Positions 9,877-21,335 are shown, counted from the stretch's first letter. The stretch is DNA of 64,000 bases from Heliopora coerulea (GCA_030142905.1 JASJOG010000014.1:3293001-3357000), one strand, 5' to 3'. Numbers and translations are program-made. Notes: generated by a model not told the origin, from the letters alone.

Positions 9877-12533
9877 GTGTGTATGGTAAGTTCGACTAAG
9901 GCACTTCTTATGGCATTCTGTATTACACAAGCACCCTCAGTTTTGAAAGCTTCCAGAGCCCCTAGTAAACAGAACAATTAAGATTTTAGTGGAGGAATAA
10001 ATGTGCATGGCCAGAATTCCTTGATTTATTATTTTTGACACCGGCTTACGGCTTAATCTCTCCAAGTCCGAAACATCTATCTCCCCTTTGACAGGTAAAT
10101 TCACCTGGCGATAGCCAGAGTAAAATTGAAAAGCTGGATGCGGACTGAAAAGCTAAGTGTAAAAGATAAATTTAGCTACAGTAAAAGGCATGTCAAAACA
10201 GCTTTGAAACAGCGGCACTTCAAGTATTTTCATAAAAGGGGGCTGCAATTGGTGAAGTGAAGAGGTTCTCTCAGGGAATCGAGGGCATGTTTTCCAAAAA
10301 AATTTTTAAGTTTTTCTTCCACGTTGTAAGGTGTCAGCAAAATCACTTAGGCATTGCGAATTACCTGACAACCAGACATTTGGGATGTTTTAACTTATAC
10401 AGTTTTAGTTTGTTTGTCTTTACCTTCTTTGTTGATTACAATAATGAATAAGAAATATTCAACATTCTAAGAAATCTTTCAAGAGGAACAATCTGTCACG
10501 AAAGCTACCCTTTGCCACAACTGACCCATACAGCTAATATAATCTCGTAAAAACATCACAAGCAAGCTAACTTCGCGAACTAGTTGTTGAGTTTTAAAAG
10601 TTAAGAGTGAAAAGAATGAACAATTTTTTTGTGGGAAATTTGGAAAGAAATATTAGCAAAAGCAAGATTGTATTTATTAAAAGACGTGTCAATATCATTT
10701 TAAGTTCGAATGATAAGCTAACTGTAAACTGATTATGTGAAGCGTGTTTGTCCACGGTCACAAAACACTCGGGGCATTTGTTTCTCGTGTTTATACGCAA
10801 GGACAGCAAGAACTCGAGTTAGGATTCGAGTTGGAACTCGAATTCGGATTCGTGTTCAGATTTAAAGTTAGGGTTAGGTTAGCCCCAAAAGCGGGTACGA
10901 AGCGATCACATACCTTTTTAGATAACAAATGTGTTACTTTGTGGTTAAGAGGAGTCCTAACTCGAATCCTAACTCAAATCCCACCTCGGGTGACTTACTC
11001 GTTTTGACGCCTTGGTCAAACGCATGAACTCGTTGTTGAAAAAGTAAATACGTCTAAAGAATTGTTCAAGTTTACAGCCATGCAACTAGTTTGCCAAAAC
11101 TGACTAAAAGGATAATAAGATGATTTGCCTGGCCCAGATTTCGGCCACTCTTAAACATAAGGCAAGTTATCCCCTTTATCGAAAAGAAAATCGCACAAAA
11201 GCAATTTCGTCAGTTCTTTCAAAATATTGCCAGGTAATCTAGCAAAAACATTGCAGGGAAACAAATCATATGGAGCAAAGTATAAATGGTAATTATATAA
11301 ATTGCCATGTTGAAAATTGATCCCAACATTGATCCCAACTGCATGAGGTTTCCAAACTACCAAATGTCTACGATCCCTTAAGCTAGCCTTGAGACGATTT
11401 TTCTTTAAACATAAAGCTTATGTAGCAATAACCTCATAAACAGAGAATTGAATTGGTTCATCCAAACACAGAAGAGTGAAGTGGATTTTTCCAGCAAAAG
11501 TCACCCTTCACCACTGGTCATCATTCAGAGTAGTCCACGGTAAGGAATTTTTTCCACTTGTAAGTGGATGGAACTATTAGAGCAGTAAACCACGATATCG
11601 CACTGGTGCCCTCAAATGACAAACTCGAAATTAATTTAACCAAAAATTTTAGTGAGAACAACAAAATTATAATTGTTAGAGCTTCATCATCGTTCGAAAT
11701 CGTCTTTAATTTGATTAAAAAGGAAGATAAGACCATGAAAAAGTAAAAAATTTCATTAGGGCTCGTTTCAGACCAATGGCCTGAATGAAGCATCCCTCCT
11801 TGTCATTGATTTTAACATCAATATTAATAATATGTAAATATCACCACATGATTGAACGTTGTGCGATCAGCTGCTATTATTGTTAAGTTTTTAAAAAAAT
11901 ATTATGTCAAGTATGGAAAGGGAATTTTCCTTCGTTTTACCAGTCATTTTATCTCTCCCCACAAGACAAATTTGATATATTTTTTTTCAAACTGGTCATC
12001 ACGACACAAAGTTAATGAACGCATTCGTCTGGAACTCTTCTTTCGAGACGTCTAACTATATTTGGGTAGCTTAGCAACTTTATTCTTTTTTTTTTATTAT
12101 TCCAAAGTGTCTTTGAGTCTAATGAAAGGAAGAGAAATACATAATACCCCAAAATGGGGTGAATTTTTCCCATAGCACTTTAAATGAACAAATTAATATT
12201 TTTTTTCTGTGACATTTTCTTACGTAGGTTTTACTATTCGACAAGAATTTTGTTGATAAAATAAGTCCGAAATTTGGTTTATCACTATAAACTTCACAAA
12301 TAACTCTTCATATCATAATATTAAATAGCACCTAAGAACTTTTGAACTTGCATGAGTTCAAGTTTATTGACATGCAATATGCAAATCCTGAATACATATT
12401 ACTTCAAAGGCATCAAATTATATCCACTTGAAATTATACAACAGAAGGACTACATCATTTTGGTAGTCGATCAGCTGCATTTTGCTAAAAGTAAATCATA
12501 GTAGCTGTTGTAAGATCCATCATGATAACGTTC
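9877..12533. other. Intergenic; dispersed repeat and short inverted repeat
   Basis: No gene seen. About 10085-10135 is a copy of the dispersed anthozoan-type repeat (CACCTGGCGATAGCCAGAG hairpin). GAGTTAGGATTCGAG-type sequence at 10815-10850 is loosely inverted relative to CCTAACTCGAATCCTAACTC at 10953-10973. The rest is AT-rich without recognisable content. Confidence 0.4.
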
Positions 12534-13559
12534 CTAAAATATGTTGATCATGATGCCAAAGTAATGTTGGTCTAAATATCGTTTAAGATGCCTTAAAGAG
12601 AGACGGAACTCTTCACTTCGCAAGAAGTATATAACGGGATTAGCAAAAGCTGAGTTAAATATGCAAAGCATTCCAGTCCAGGCAACACATCTAAAAAACG
12701 TTGTTGCATCTTTATCCCTGTCAACAACTATAAGTACAAATGTACATGGAACCCAACACAAAGCATGGACACCTGCTTCTATGACAAGAGTCCGAAATGA
12801 CTTGAAGTCCCGTTCTAAACTTTGTTCTTGTCCTCTTACAGCCTTTTGTAGACTCCTGATTCTTTGCTGATGTTGTTTTGATTTATAAAACAAATATGAA
12901 TAGCAAGCAAGGTTTACAAGAATTATAGGAATAACCAGAAATCGAGCCAGACGAGTGTAGAACATATCGCTGTTCATGGAAATCCCGATACCGGAGAGTA
13001 GGGCGGACACCAAATTTAAAAACCAAAGAATGAATGTCAGGTAAAGTGCCCTGGTTACTGTCATCCACCGAGGATACTTGAATGGATCAAAAATTGATAA
13101 GGCGCGGTTGAATACTAGAAGTGCTAAACTTCCAATCGCGGAAATGGACGCCAGATGAGCAATCGGTTGCAAATAGATTTTCTCAGTAGGGTTGTGAAGA
13201 TAGTAAATAAACATTGAAGTGAGGGCTGTCGACATAAAAAGGTCAGCTACACATTGGTTTAAGATAAACCAGTTTGTTGGAACTTCGAGATATCTTTCTC
13301 CGGTTAAAATGGAAACAATCGCTGAGACATTGCTGAGAAAACCAGTGAGAGCCAGAATGGTGTACAGAACAGAAACCACGAGTAACTCACTTTCGTCGGG
13401 AATTACTGGAGAGCTGTTTTCACCAGATGTTTGATCGAAGACTATAGTTCTCAAACTAGTTGGTGATATCACGGATTCACCCAGCATGATAGTTTTTACA
13501 CTTTCAGATTCACTTTTTACAGCTGAAAAGGCAATATGTAGTACATTCAAAGTAAGCAA
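12534..13559 (-). CDS. Rhodopsin-like (class A) G protein-coupled receptor, orphan, intronless
   Basis: A single open frame of 341 residues, ending in TAG, encodes a seven-pass membrane receptor expected to signal through heterotrimeric G proteins. TM1 spans about 58-84 (N77 in GFLSN), TM2 97-121 (D106 in NQCVADL), TM3 131-155, TM4 170-190 (W179), TM5 206-226 (P211), TM6 253-280 (CWVP, C268-P271) and TM7 288-312 (NPVIY, N307-Y311). An NSS glycosylation site lies at about 48 in the short N-tail. The DRY motif is replaced by NRA (151-153), and I see no TM3/ECL2 cysteine pair, both unusual. A splice-acceptor-like TTGCCTTTTCAG lies inside codons 9-13, so translation may really start at Met25 (13487). 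The ligand is unknown. A truncated relative is at 19511. Such intronless orphan receptors are numerous in cnidarians. Confidence 0.88.
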   Translation of the reverse strand: MLTLNVLHIAFSAVKSESESVKTIMLGESVISPTSLRTIVFDQTSGENSSPVIPDESELLVVSVLYTILALTGFLSNVSAIVSILTGERYLEVPTNWFILNQCVADLFMSTALTSMFIYYLHNPTEKIYLQPIAHLASISAIGSLALLVFNRALSIFDPFKYPRWMTVTRALYLTFILWFLNLVSALLSGIGISMNSDMFYTRLARFLVIPIILVNLACYSYLFYKSKQHQQRIRSLQKAVRGQEQSLERDFKSFRTLVIEAGVHALCWVPCTFVLIVVDRDKDATTFFRCVAWTGMLCIFNSAFANPVIYFLRSEEFRLSLRHLKRYLDQHYFGIMINIF

Positions 13560-14190
13560 TAACTAGGTCTTATAATCATATAAGATTTTCCTAGTCAATG
13601 AACTATCGACTGAGGAAAACAGCTGTTTAGATCCCCACATGTCGTTCAATTGGAGCGCATGTCCGTTGTCAGCTGAAAAGTGTCATAGTCACCTTGTGGA
13701 ATTTTTCAGTCTTTCTACCTAATTAATCGAAAAATGCTTCCATGCGCTGACTGAATCATTCAAATAATGTGAAAAAAAGAATTAGAATAATTTTCTTTCA
13801 AACCACCTGGTGCGCATGACCTCACGGGCCCGTCTTTGTTAAATGTATGTTTACTTTATATACATACCTAAGAAACTCGTAAATAATTCACGAAGAATGG
13901 CTCCTAGTTAGAATGCTGTAAATCAAATGCGGAATACTGATAATATGACCTTTCCCTTCAATTTTCTACCTTAAAATTTACTGAATCTTTAAAATAACCG
14001 GTTAACATGGCCGTTTAAATGTATTCGCGTCCGATCTGTATGCCATTTACTACGGCTAGCCTTGTAAATCCCATAAAGATCGGCCTTTCATATTGTATTT
14101 TATATTGTATATAACGTTAAAAAAACCCAACTCGCATCCAGTTCATAAACATAATACATAAAATTAAAAATAAACTTTAATACATTTTTT
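13560..14190. other. No gene recognised
   Basis: Upstream region of the receptor gene, AT-rich. No clear promoter element could be assigned. Confidence 0.4.
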
Positions 14191-15113
14191 AACGTTTCAG
14201 GGCCAAACCTCTTTATGAAACAGTACAAGATACAGATAGCGGATCCTATGCATACAACTCAAATTAATCATGTTCAAAAAAAATCTCTAACGTTTAATCT
14301 TTTAGGAATGAAAAAATCTAATTTGTATGTCCAAAATCCCTCTGTCTTTGTCTGCTCATTAACATTTATTTTATCAATAACTTTCAGTTTGACCATTACA
14401 TCATCGAAACCTAGAATGTCCCAATTCAAAAAAGACGCATACAAATGTTCTCGTGCTATACCGTCTGTCCCTCCCGCTGATCTCCAGAGAAGACTGGACC
14501 GGGGATTCCATGTTCAGAAAATGAAGACAGAAGTGGATTGCGGCGGCTACTGCTAAAGGACCAACTGTGTGACATCTGAATGGTCCGGATAGGGTTTCCG
14601 TATAGGGTTGATCAAGCTGTCTTACGACCTACGACTTCGCTCCATTTTGCCATAAAGAGGATCAGAAAACATTCTTGAAAGTGCTGGACAAAAACATTTA
14701 CAACGACTTTGGTCCCTCAGTAATGGCGCGGGTCAAATTTTGCGGGCTTCATTTTCTGGGCATTTCAAGCAACAGGATGCTCGATGCAGTCTTCTCTAGA
14801 GATCAGTGGTCCTTTCCCGTATCTAATTAGATTGCTCCTATGATTATTGGAGCGCTTTCTGAAGAACGTTATAGTACTCCCGACATAGATTTTATTACAC
14901 CTCTTACAAATACGATACATGACTGCTTCAGAATCACTGTCAAACTTAAAATTAATATTATACGTGCGATTGCCTGAACTACACATACTGCCCTCATCTA
15001 CATACTTAGAAATCTGGTACTTTTTAACACATTTCTTTATACCCTTCAAATTTCTAGGCCTCCTAAATGCTACCATTGGTCTTTCTCCAAAAACCTTTTT
15101 CATATTCTCAGAG
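14191..15113 (-). pseudogene. Penelope-like element, GIY-YIG endonuclease fragment split by an insertion
   Basis: Minus-strand remnant. The upstream half (15103-14800) reads PRNLKGIKKCVKKYQ, then YRICKRCNKIYVGSTITFFR, where KIYVGST is the GIY-YIG core of Penelope-like retroelements. The C-terminal half resumes at about 14460-14278 with AREHLYASFLNW, FWTYKLDFF and RLNVRDFF before a stop. Between them is an unrelated block of about 320 bp with inverted-repeat ends. The 3' tail at 14191-14220 (plus strand AACGTTTCAGGGCC...CTCTTT) resembles the tails of the other Penelope copies. No reverse transcriptase is present, so this is 5'-truncated debris. The endonuclease normally nicks target DNA for priming; here it is inactive. 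Confidence 0.8.
14478..14799. mobile_element. MITE-like insertion inside the Penelope fragment
   Basis: About 320 bp bounded by GATCTCCAGAGAAGACTG (14478-14495) and its near-perfect inverted copy CAGTCTTCTCTAGAGATC (14782-14799, one mismatch). A further inverted CAGAAAATGAAG match lies inside. It interrupts the GIY-YIG coding sequence. A target duplication is not certain. Confidence 0.6.
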
Positions 15114-16860
15114 GCAGTGAGTCGTGAAACGAAAACGATATGGTGAGAAATCCCAGAGATTTAATCACTTAGGTACAAAAGTGTCCAATTTTTTAATCTA
15201 AAAGGTGTCTGTAGCCATAGGATCATTTACTTCAGTTACATAAAAATATGCGTACACAAATGCTCGACTCCTCTAGTTCTAGCCCTAAAGTTGGGAGGGG
15301 AAGATATTTAGGTCAAGAGAATGAAAAATCAAGTTGCCAAATCCGAAATTTTGTTGAAGAGGGGTTTACGCTTGGGGATGGGCGGGGGAAAATTTTTTAT
15401 ATTGAAATGACACTGATTCTTTCTCTGTTGTTTTGAAGCAACCTGACATTCATTGCGTTCCAGGCTGGTCCAACTTCAACCAGTCGTTGACAATGTACAA
15501 TCTTCAACCAACACTTGCTGGACATTTTTCGATTTTCAATGCGATAGCTCATGCATGAATTTGAGGTTTTTTTGGATGGGCATTCTAAAATGCTGACAAT
15601 GACAAAACAAACACAAGGAATAAACAGCGTGATTACTCTAGATAATAGTACCCCACGTCAAAGTCAAAATGTGGCAACAGACTAGAACAGAACAATGTAA
15701 GAACTTAGTAATTACACTAAGAGAACTTCAGACTCACACACAATCTTTTCCAAAGATGATTGTAAAATATTTGGAGTCCTCTGGCCTCACCGATATTTGG
15801 GTGGAAAGTGAAGTTTTCAGTGTATGTTGTACTGAAATTATATTAAATTTAATGAATGACATGGCACCTAATGACGTCTTACCATTAAAGAATAATTGTT
15901 ATTCACTTATTGTATATCCTTCCGTTCAGCCATGAAAGAGTGTTTTTGGTCGCAAATTATAGCATTAATGATTCTCTTAAACATCTCATCACCTTAACGA
16001 CTTTCCAATTATGCTGTCGAAATTCCGGTTTCAACAAAGATTTTTAATACTTATGTGACCGGAACAAGTTAACCCTTTACTGGGCAGGTTTTCATAAGGT
16101 TTCCCTTGACGATTAAAATTTTCTCGATTAAGTCAGAGTAAATTGAATAAGTTGCCAAATGGCGACAGCTCTTAACGCACATATTGGGTCAGACACGCCC
16201 CTACTTTGGTTGTTCTGGTTTTCAACCATGCCAAATCAAACTAAAAAGTGCAATTTCAAATTTTCTAGATATAACATTGTTAAAAAAACTGATCAAATAA
16301 GCAAGCAAAAGGAGCCCTTCTCACGGGGACTGCTAGTTCTCGAGAGCAAAGTCTCTGCAGGGTCGCACCCACACCGGTCCACCTGCACGTGGGCGCTCCA
16401 AGTGTGTGGACGTGTTCTTTTTTGCTTTATACCGGCTGTATGGTCGAGCATCTTCTCATGTGGGACACTCTTCTCGGTCTTTGGAAGAATGAAGAAATCG
16501 TGCAGAATCGCATTCTAAGAGAATTGATCCAAAACAACTCAAAAATAATTGGTCGGTAAAGAATTAAAGGGTCAAAAACCATTCACAAATGTCAAGTTAG
16601 ACCAGTTCTATAAACGATGGGATTCTCGCATACGATGGTTCGTCCTGATTTGTGCGATTCAGTCACGTGTCTTCTGGATATGTGTATGTTAACTTCGACA
16701 GTGAACTGCCATTACAAATTGTTGTGTTGAGAGTTAATTGCATACCACTGGTTGAACGATCATTTGCATCATTCTTATCGAATATAGATTGGGCCTTACA
16801 AGCGTCAATCTTGAGGGCGAAATTATAATTTGTATATTGGTAACTGCATGCTTTGGAGTG
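15114..16860. other. Intergenic, one unexplained frame
   Basis: No recognised gene. The frame 15669-15935 contains MIVKYLESSGLTDIWVESE, which looks protein-like and may be a relic of an element or gene, but I cannot name it. Confidence 0.35.
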
Positions 16861-16864
16861 CATG

Positions 16865-17168
16865 TAATTTGACATGTGAAAAACATGTGGAATGGAAATA
16901 TTTTCACGTAATTATGAAATTTTCATTTCATATATGAAATAGAATTCTTTTCACATACGAAATTGCTAAATCACATGTGAAATGAACTGGTTCAAAATTT
17001 CACTTGCGAAAACCTGGTTTGCTGAATATGTAGTTCACATATGAAATAGGACATTCACATATAAAAATTAATTTCACATATAAAATTTTCATTTCACATA
17101 TGGAATTGAAACAATTCACACGTGAAATATTAATTTCATATGTGAAATATCATGTGAAATTTTTGTAA
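16865..17168. repeat. Clustered palindromic TTTCACATATGAAA repeats
   Basis: More than ten imperfect copies of the dyad ATTTCACATGTGAAAT (variants with CATATG, CACGTG or CATACG cores) are packed into 300 bp at irregular spacing. No coding frame. It is possibly a MITE family or satellite relic; the dyads could also bind dimeric proteins. Confidence 0.75.
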
Positions 17169-17561
17169 GGGCAATTTGGAAAACAAGCATGCTCGAGCGA
17201 GTTTTTCAAAGACTATCAAATAGCTCGTATGATGAGTGCTATTTGAGGTCTTTGGAAAAACAGCTTAACTGCAGTTTTAGCAGACACCAGTGTGTCGTTG
17301 ACCAATTAGGTTTTTGATTGGTATTGTGGCTAGTGAGCCTGCAGTACGGTCACGTTTCAGCCCGGTCTGGTACCTTAAGAAGATGAATAGCATCAATTGA
17401 CTAAACTTGGCAAAAACTACGATAGGTTCTTCCTGAAGAGGTTAAGTTGCGGAACTTGTAGGGGAGAGAGGTCCATGGCGGACGGTGGGGAATAACCCCC
17501 AAATTTTTAAAATATGGTGAGACGTTGGCTTACAATCGTTGGGGTGATTTAACCATAATCC

Positions 17562-17692
17562 GAACCCTCATCCTAACCTTAATCCTAACCCTAATCCCAG
17601 CCCTAATCCTAACCCTAATCCTACCCGTAATCCTAACCCTAATCTTAACCCTAATCCTAACCCTGACCCTAATCCTAACCCTAATTCTTTTC
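17562..17692. repeat. Interstitial telomere-like repeat
   Basis: Degenerate tandem CCTAAC/CCTAAT units, forming 12-mers such as CCTAACCCTAAT. Read on the minus strand this is TTAGGG-like, the metazoan telomere type. It lies inside the window with unrelated sequence on both sides, so it is interstitial. Confidence 0.8.
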
Positions 17693-19510
17693 TGAGTTTC
17701 TCTAGAAAGATCATATTCACCCATTTAAGCACATTTTCAGAATCGATGCTATTCATCTTTTCGGGGACGAGATGTGTTACACTGTCATACTGGTGTTCGC
17801 TAAACTGCAGTTGTACCAGAAAAACTCACGAGTGCTTGTTTTTTCAATTGCATGCGAAACCATGCTACTGTACCAAATTATATTATACGTGTGTAACGTT
17901 GTTGGTTGTCGCTGCCTAGTTACGCATGGCAAGTGAAAACAGAAACGCATTGCAAAGAACTTAAGCGTGGCGTAAGCAAGAAAAGACAGTTGTAATAACG
18001 TAAGCAACGGTTACTTTCTGGAAGCTTTCGACCCTAGAGGAGCGCAGATGTAACTGCCGTTTGTACAGTCATTGTTAGATGTAGCACATTAAATCGATAT
18101 TGCTTGTTTCACTCAATTATTGCTTTTACCTAGATTTTTTTAATGCTGTTGTTTTTGACTCACATTTCACAAAGAAATTGCAACAAAGAAAACTAATTAA
18201 TGAGAAATATTGAGAATGTATAACATGTGAAGTAGTTTATTTTTGTTTTGCTTCTGTTGTTTGTTTGTGACGTCACAATGATGTCGCACTGATTTTAAAA
18301 GTTCTCAGGTTTATGTGATAAATCTTTATATTTTACATACTTAGTTTACAATTTAAAGTTTTACACTATTTGCAAGTTTTTACATACTTTTATATCATAT
18401 TTTGCAAGTTCTGATATAAATGTTTTTGTGAACAACTAGGCGTTATGATGACGTCATAAATGCTCTTGCATTTATGACATCATACTAAGCTCTCAAACAA
18501 AAAATGAAAATTTTGGACCTAGAAAAACTTTTTTTTTTTAACAGGAGATATTTTCTTTCCAAATTAACATTCAATTCAAACTAGTATTTCTAAGATTTTG
18601 CCAAAGAATATTACAATCACTTAACTTCTTTTAAAAACAAAGTGACCCTTCAACTTCTGGTTACCATGGCAAAATCTTTTTAGGTATTGTCTAAAACAAC
18701 ATGTCAAAATGATTCTTTACAGAATCTGCAGAAAATTAGCCAATTTTGATGTCATTTCGTTCACCTAGTGACGAGATATTAATAAAAACCAAATGGAGGG
18801 TTGAATCGACTACCCCCTCAGCCCAGGTAGGGTTGACATTGAGCTCTAGAAAAAAGATTGGCGAATTAATTGGTATTTGATGTTTACAAGTCAGAATGTG
18901 GAACCGGACGACCGATGACAGGCCCATTTTTTCCGAGCATCCACCATGGAGGCAAAATGCTGTGGGAGATAGTTGGGTTGGCGCCCTTTTAAGGTCAACA
19001 AAAGCACTCTGGGGGTAAGCTTGTAAGGAAGAATTTTTTTATTTTAAAATAACATATTTCATGTTTCTGCCACACAATAGAAATGTTTAAGCAATTAATT
19101 AAAAATATCTTTATGTGATAAAAACTCTTTATTTCTTCAAGAAACTGACGGAAAATGTTTACGAGTTCCCTAAAATAAAATCATCTGATGTAGGAAAACC
19201 CCTAAAGATCGGTCCCGACTCGCGAAAAAAAGAAGCAAAAAAAAAAAAAAAGAAAAACTTTGTACATGTGCGTCCCCCAACAATAATCTACATTCCTGCG
19301 AGAGTTGTTTCTATTTGGTTTTTGATTATGTATATCTTTATCATTGGTGTGAAGTTGAGAAAGCGTCATATCTTCCTGTTATCTAAAAGTTATGTAAGAA
19401 AGTAACCCGTGGGAGAATGCCAGGGTAAAACAGTCTAATTTAAATGATAAATTGACCAAGTAAATTAGGTTGGTGGAAATGTCCAAGTATGACTCAAAGC
19501 CGAGATTGCA
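17693..19510. other. Intergenic; CRE-containing hairpin
   Basis: No gene recognised. At 18445-18483 ATGATGACGTCATAAATGC pairs with GCATTTATGACATCAT around a 4-base loop, with a 3-nt bulge. The left arm contains TGACGTCA, and a second TGACGTCA occurs at about 18268. A poly(A)-rich run lies at 19227-19255. Confidence 0.4.
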
Positions 19511-19830
19511 ATGTTTAAAATAAACCTTGGTTTTAGCACATTATGGATCAATCAGATAAACCCAGATTTAACCCAGATTGTTTCTACTAGTATGATGTTG
19601 CGGCATGGTTGTTCGCACGATGTACTTAATCAAACAACTTATCAAAACAATACTTTGACATACTTTGTTAATGTCAGTGAATTAGCCGTAGTAACAACGT
19701 TCTGTGCCATGTTGGTTCTCATTGGTTTTATCAGTAATCTTTTGGTGATCGTCCCTATTTCAACTGGTGAAGGGTATGTTGAAGCTGTAACCAACTGGTT
19801 CATCTTAAGTCGAGCTGTAGTTAACATATA
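19511..19830 (+). pseudogene. Truncated GPCR paralogue ending in a microsatellite
   Basis: Encodes only the N-tail, TM1 and the start of TM2 of a receptor related to the gene at 12534-13559. Shared features are SELAVV...LVLIGFISNLLVIV against SELLVV...LALTGFLSNVSAIV, then VTNWFILSR against PTNWFILNQ at the head of TM2. The tail has several N-x-S/T sites (NQT, NNT, NVS). Coding stops abruptly at about 19825, where (TA)n then (CATA)/(CA)n begins. No TM3-TM7 sequence follows in the next kilobase. It is therefore a dead partial copy or one destroyed by repeat expansion. A splice-acceptor-like TTTCTACTAG precedes ATGATG at about 19590, as in the intact gene. Confidence 0.8.
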
Positions 19831-19859
19831 TATATATATATATACATACATACATACAC

Positions 19860-19917
<58 letters not shown>

Positions 19918-20103
19918 TTAGCACATTGGAAATTTATTAAATTAAATTAACTGGTCACTGGCTTTAGATTAAGGGCTTTACCCTGGTGTTAGTGGCTACA
20001 ATTTGTTTTTATTTTTATCTTTCTATTGTATATGGATGTTATTATTATATAGCACATTGGAAATTTATTAAATAAATTATATATATATATGTATGTATGT
20101 ATG

Positions 20104-20140
<37 letters not shown>
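19823..20140. repeat. Compound (TA)n/(CA)n microsatellites around a duplicated segment
   Basis: (TA)n, (CATA)n, (CA)n and (TA)n run to 19918, and a second TA/TATG tract lies at 20078-20140. The segment TAGCACATTGGAAATTTATT occurs at about 19918 and again at about 20050, about 130 bp apart, each next to a TA tract. Confidence 0.85.
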
Positions 20141-20144
<4 letters not shown>

Positions 20145-20608
20145 TCATGAGTCCTTTCCTCCAATAGTTCAAAAACATATAAATCTTCTTAAAATGAACT
20201 TTTCTTTCTAAAACAACGTATACGTATGTATGTACATCTGTGGATGTGTACTATTTACATAACGAGCAGGAGTACTTTTTCGGATATAAAGCACTAGGAG
20301 ATAGCCGAGTGTTTTGGGTCCTATAAAGCAGGTACTGCGAGTTTTGTAAATGTCTTATAAGGCGAACCTCTTTATACGCGAATTCCCTGCGAAAGTTTGG
20401 CAATTTATGTTTTCTCAGGCGAAAAATATTGAAGAGAATTTGAGAAGAATTTCAGGATAAAGAGCACGTGTCTGTATTACATACACAGACACGACACGGT
20501 TATCATTTTCTTTTTTCTTTTCCTCATGAATTCTTAATAAGTTCTATGAATATATATGTAACTTGAAGTAAGAACCTCCCACCTCCAGGGTTTAAGAACA
20601 TTAGAACA
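20141..20608. other. No gene recognised
   Basis: AT-rich intergenic sequence. ACACGTGT...ACACAGACACGAC-type short inverted pieces at about 20465-20500 only. Confidence 0.35.
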
Positions 20609-21335
20609 CGTTCATCAATAAAAACTTTAATATGTAGAATCGACGTTTCGGGGTCATGCCTCTTTATCAAGAGTCACAAGTATATAAGGTTTAAAGAGCT
20701 TATATAAGCGGTGGGTCCTATCTACATGAACAAAATTATCACAAATCATAACAAAATCTAATCAGAAAAATCCCTCTGATTCGATCCCTGAGGAATATTC
20801 GAGTTAGGTTTATACGCCCAAAACTCTTCTCTTCTAGTTGGTTCATTAATATCAGTTTTGTCAATAATTTTGACACACATATCATTAATTCCATTGTGAC
20901 TCGACTCAAAAAATGTGCGTATAATTGCTCACCCGCTATACCCCTCTGTCCTTCACCATACCTGGTAGCACTACTCTTGTGATTATTGAAACGTTTTCTG
21001 AAAGACGTAATAGTACTTCCGACATAAATCTTATGATATATCTTACGAGATAAAATGTAAACCACTCCAGGTGAATCACAATCAAAGGGAAATTTGATAA
21101 AGTATGTACGTTCTCCTTGGAATATACAGCCCTCATCAACAAATCCACGTGTTTGGCAGCGTGACTTTCCACACATCTTCATACCTTTTTCAACATCATT
21201 CTTCTTCCTAACTTTAGCCCTAACTAATTCGTCTTTCAGATTACATGGTCTCCTGTGAGCCACTATATGTTTAATCTGAAAGACAAATTAGTTAGGGCTC
21301 GATTCTACATATTAAAGGTTTTTATTGATGAACGT
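20609..21335 (-). pseudogene. Penelope-like element, GIY-YIG fragment with inverted ends
   Basis: The minus-strand frame 21263-20739 reads PCNLKDELVRAKVRKK, CQTRGFVDEGCIF, then GVVYILSRK and KIYVGSTITSFRKRFNNHKS, the GIY-YIG domain, and RGIAGEQLYAHF. After that the frame shifts and continues in another register (EFWAYK, NQRDF). A CxxxxC pair precedes the domain as in other Penelope copies. The tail TTCATCAATAAAAACTTTAA (from about 20610) reappears inverted at about 21315-21335, and AGCCCTAACTAATTCGTCTT (about 21214) reappears inverted at 21281-21300, so the insertion is bounded by inverted copies of its own ends. No RT domain remains. Confidence 0.82.
20641..20672 (-). other. Hammerhead-like Penelope tail motif (degenerate)
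   Basis: Minus strand CTTGATAAAGAGGCATGACC then CCGAAACGTC. GAGG/CCCC can form a stem II, and CGAAAC is the second core strand, but the CUGAUGA core is degraded. Confidence 0.4.

Noticed and set aside
9676..9981. Histidine/tyrosine/threonine-rich and MYVC-rich frames
   Set aside because: Translation of the ATGT microsatellite.
17562..17692. A chromosome end
   Set aside because: Repeats are degenerate and ordinary sequence continues on both sides.
17530..17756. Two Arg/Val/Leu/Gly repeat proteins
   Set aside because: Frames through the telomere-like hexamers.
19642..19899. Minus-strand frame with a CVCVCVC start
   Set aside because: Antisense to the receptor pseudogene plus CA repeat.
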